42,857 bases of DNA from Candidatus Peregrinibacteria bacterium Greene0416_19 (GTDB lineage Bacteria > Patescibacteriota > Gracilibacteria > Peribacterales > Peribacteraceae). The notes under the pieces are model-generated. The model was not told where the DNA came from and did not search any database. It saw nothing but the letters and a program-made list of their open reading frames with translations. Where the stretch lies: contig VMEW01000021.1 of NCBI GenBank assembly GCA_007375735.1, forward strand, positions 1-42,857. Reading direction: 5' to 3'. A program made the position numbers and the translations under genes. Positions 42,763 to 42,857 of this stretch are shown in pieces; within the stretch, counting starts at the first letter, position 1, and each line of letters opens with the position of its first letter.

Positions 42763-42857
42763 CTAGTCTAGATCCGGTTGTTCTCGTTTGAGGATTTTCT
42801 CCATCAGGATGCTCAAATTCTCGTGTCGGTGATTGAAGCGAAATTCCATCTCCTTCA
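42763..42857 (-). CDS. C-terminal end of an unidentified gene (cut by window)
   Basis: A frame open to the right window edge ends at the stop complementary to 42763-42765. It reads about 30 residues, including FRFNHRHENLSILMEKILKR and ending QPDLD. It may begin outside or at an ATG near 42849, where GAAGGAG precedes it as a possible Shine-Dalgarno site. Too short for assignment; low certainty that it is coding. Confidence 0.3.
   Translation of the reverse strand, partial: KEMEFRFNHRHENLSILMEKILKREQPDLD

Overview
The window looks like a chromosomal segment from a small-genome bacterium of the Candidate Phyla Radiation (Patescibacteria), perhaps near Peregrinibacteria/Peribacteria. This is an inference. 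It rests on short intergenic spacers, a two-helix protein of the type IV secretion pilin-like family that is common in CPR, a pilin-like ectodomain protein, a stand-alone oligopeptide-binding protein, a retained bL9 gene (lost in several other CPR lineages), and an almost complete lack of Shine-Dalgarno sites. TGA is used as a stop codon, so the glycine recoding of Gracilibacteria does not apply.

Positions 1-16,950 hold housekeeping and envelope genes: a truncated NUDIX hydrolase, dnaB, mraY, a GAPDH with NADP-type features next to fructose-1,6-bisphosphatase, NAD kinase, purA, an FAD oxidoreductase resembling UDP-galactopyranose mutase, prmC, two GT4 glycosyltransferases, a DciA-like protein, rpsP-khpA and a pilin-like membrane protein. 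Positions 16,950-25,350 hold a GIY-YIG protein, tRNA-Val, secG, a large solute-binding protein, rplI, a DUF1152 protein, tRNA-Ile, two exported proteins and uppP. Positions 25,500-32,830 hold a CCA-adding type nucleotidyltransferase, an endonuclease IV-like protein, a second (NAD-type) GAPDH, dnaK behind a CIRCE operator, and obgE. From 32,945 on the region is accessory in character: a 1518-residue unrecognised protein coupled to a 724-residue kinase-like/winged-helix protein, a repeat array with tRNA-Phe and tRNA-Ala, a DUF2087-GNAT fusion and a Fic protein behind a palindromic operator.

Two signals run through the window. First, most genes have a -10 hexamer (TATAAT-like) that ends 5-9 nt before the start codon, usually 6 or 7, so the transcripts should be leaderless. 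Only one gene has a strong Shine-Dalgarno site. Second, the tRNA genes are physically joined to short structured repeats. Modules with three hairpins begin on the CCA end of tRNA-Val and tRNA-Phe. Near tRNA-Phe these modules alternate with degraded tRNA 3' ends at an exact 131-bp pitch. tRNA-Ile has a perfect 20-bp copy of its own 3' end 172 bp downstream. tRNA-Ile and tRNA-Phe each have a copy of their 5' end 152-155 bp upstream, bounding a related sequence. The stems in the three-hairpin module covary. I consider this tRNA-bounded micro-element family the most likely undescribed system here. The giant protein/pseudokinase pair is second.
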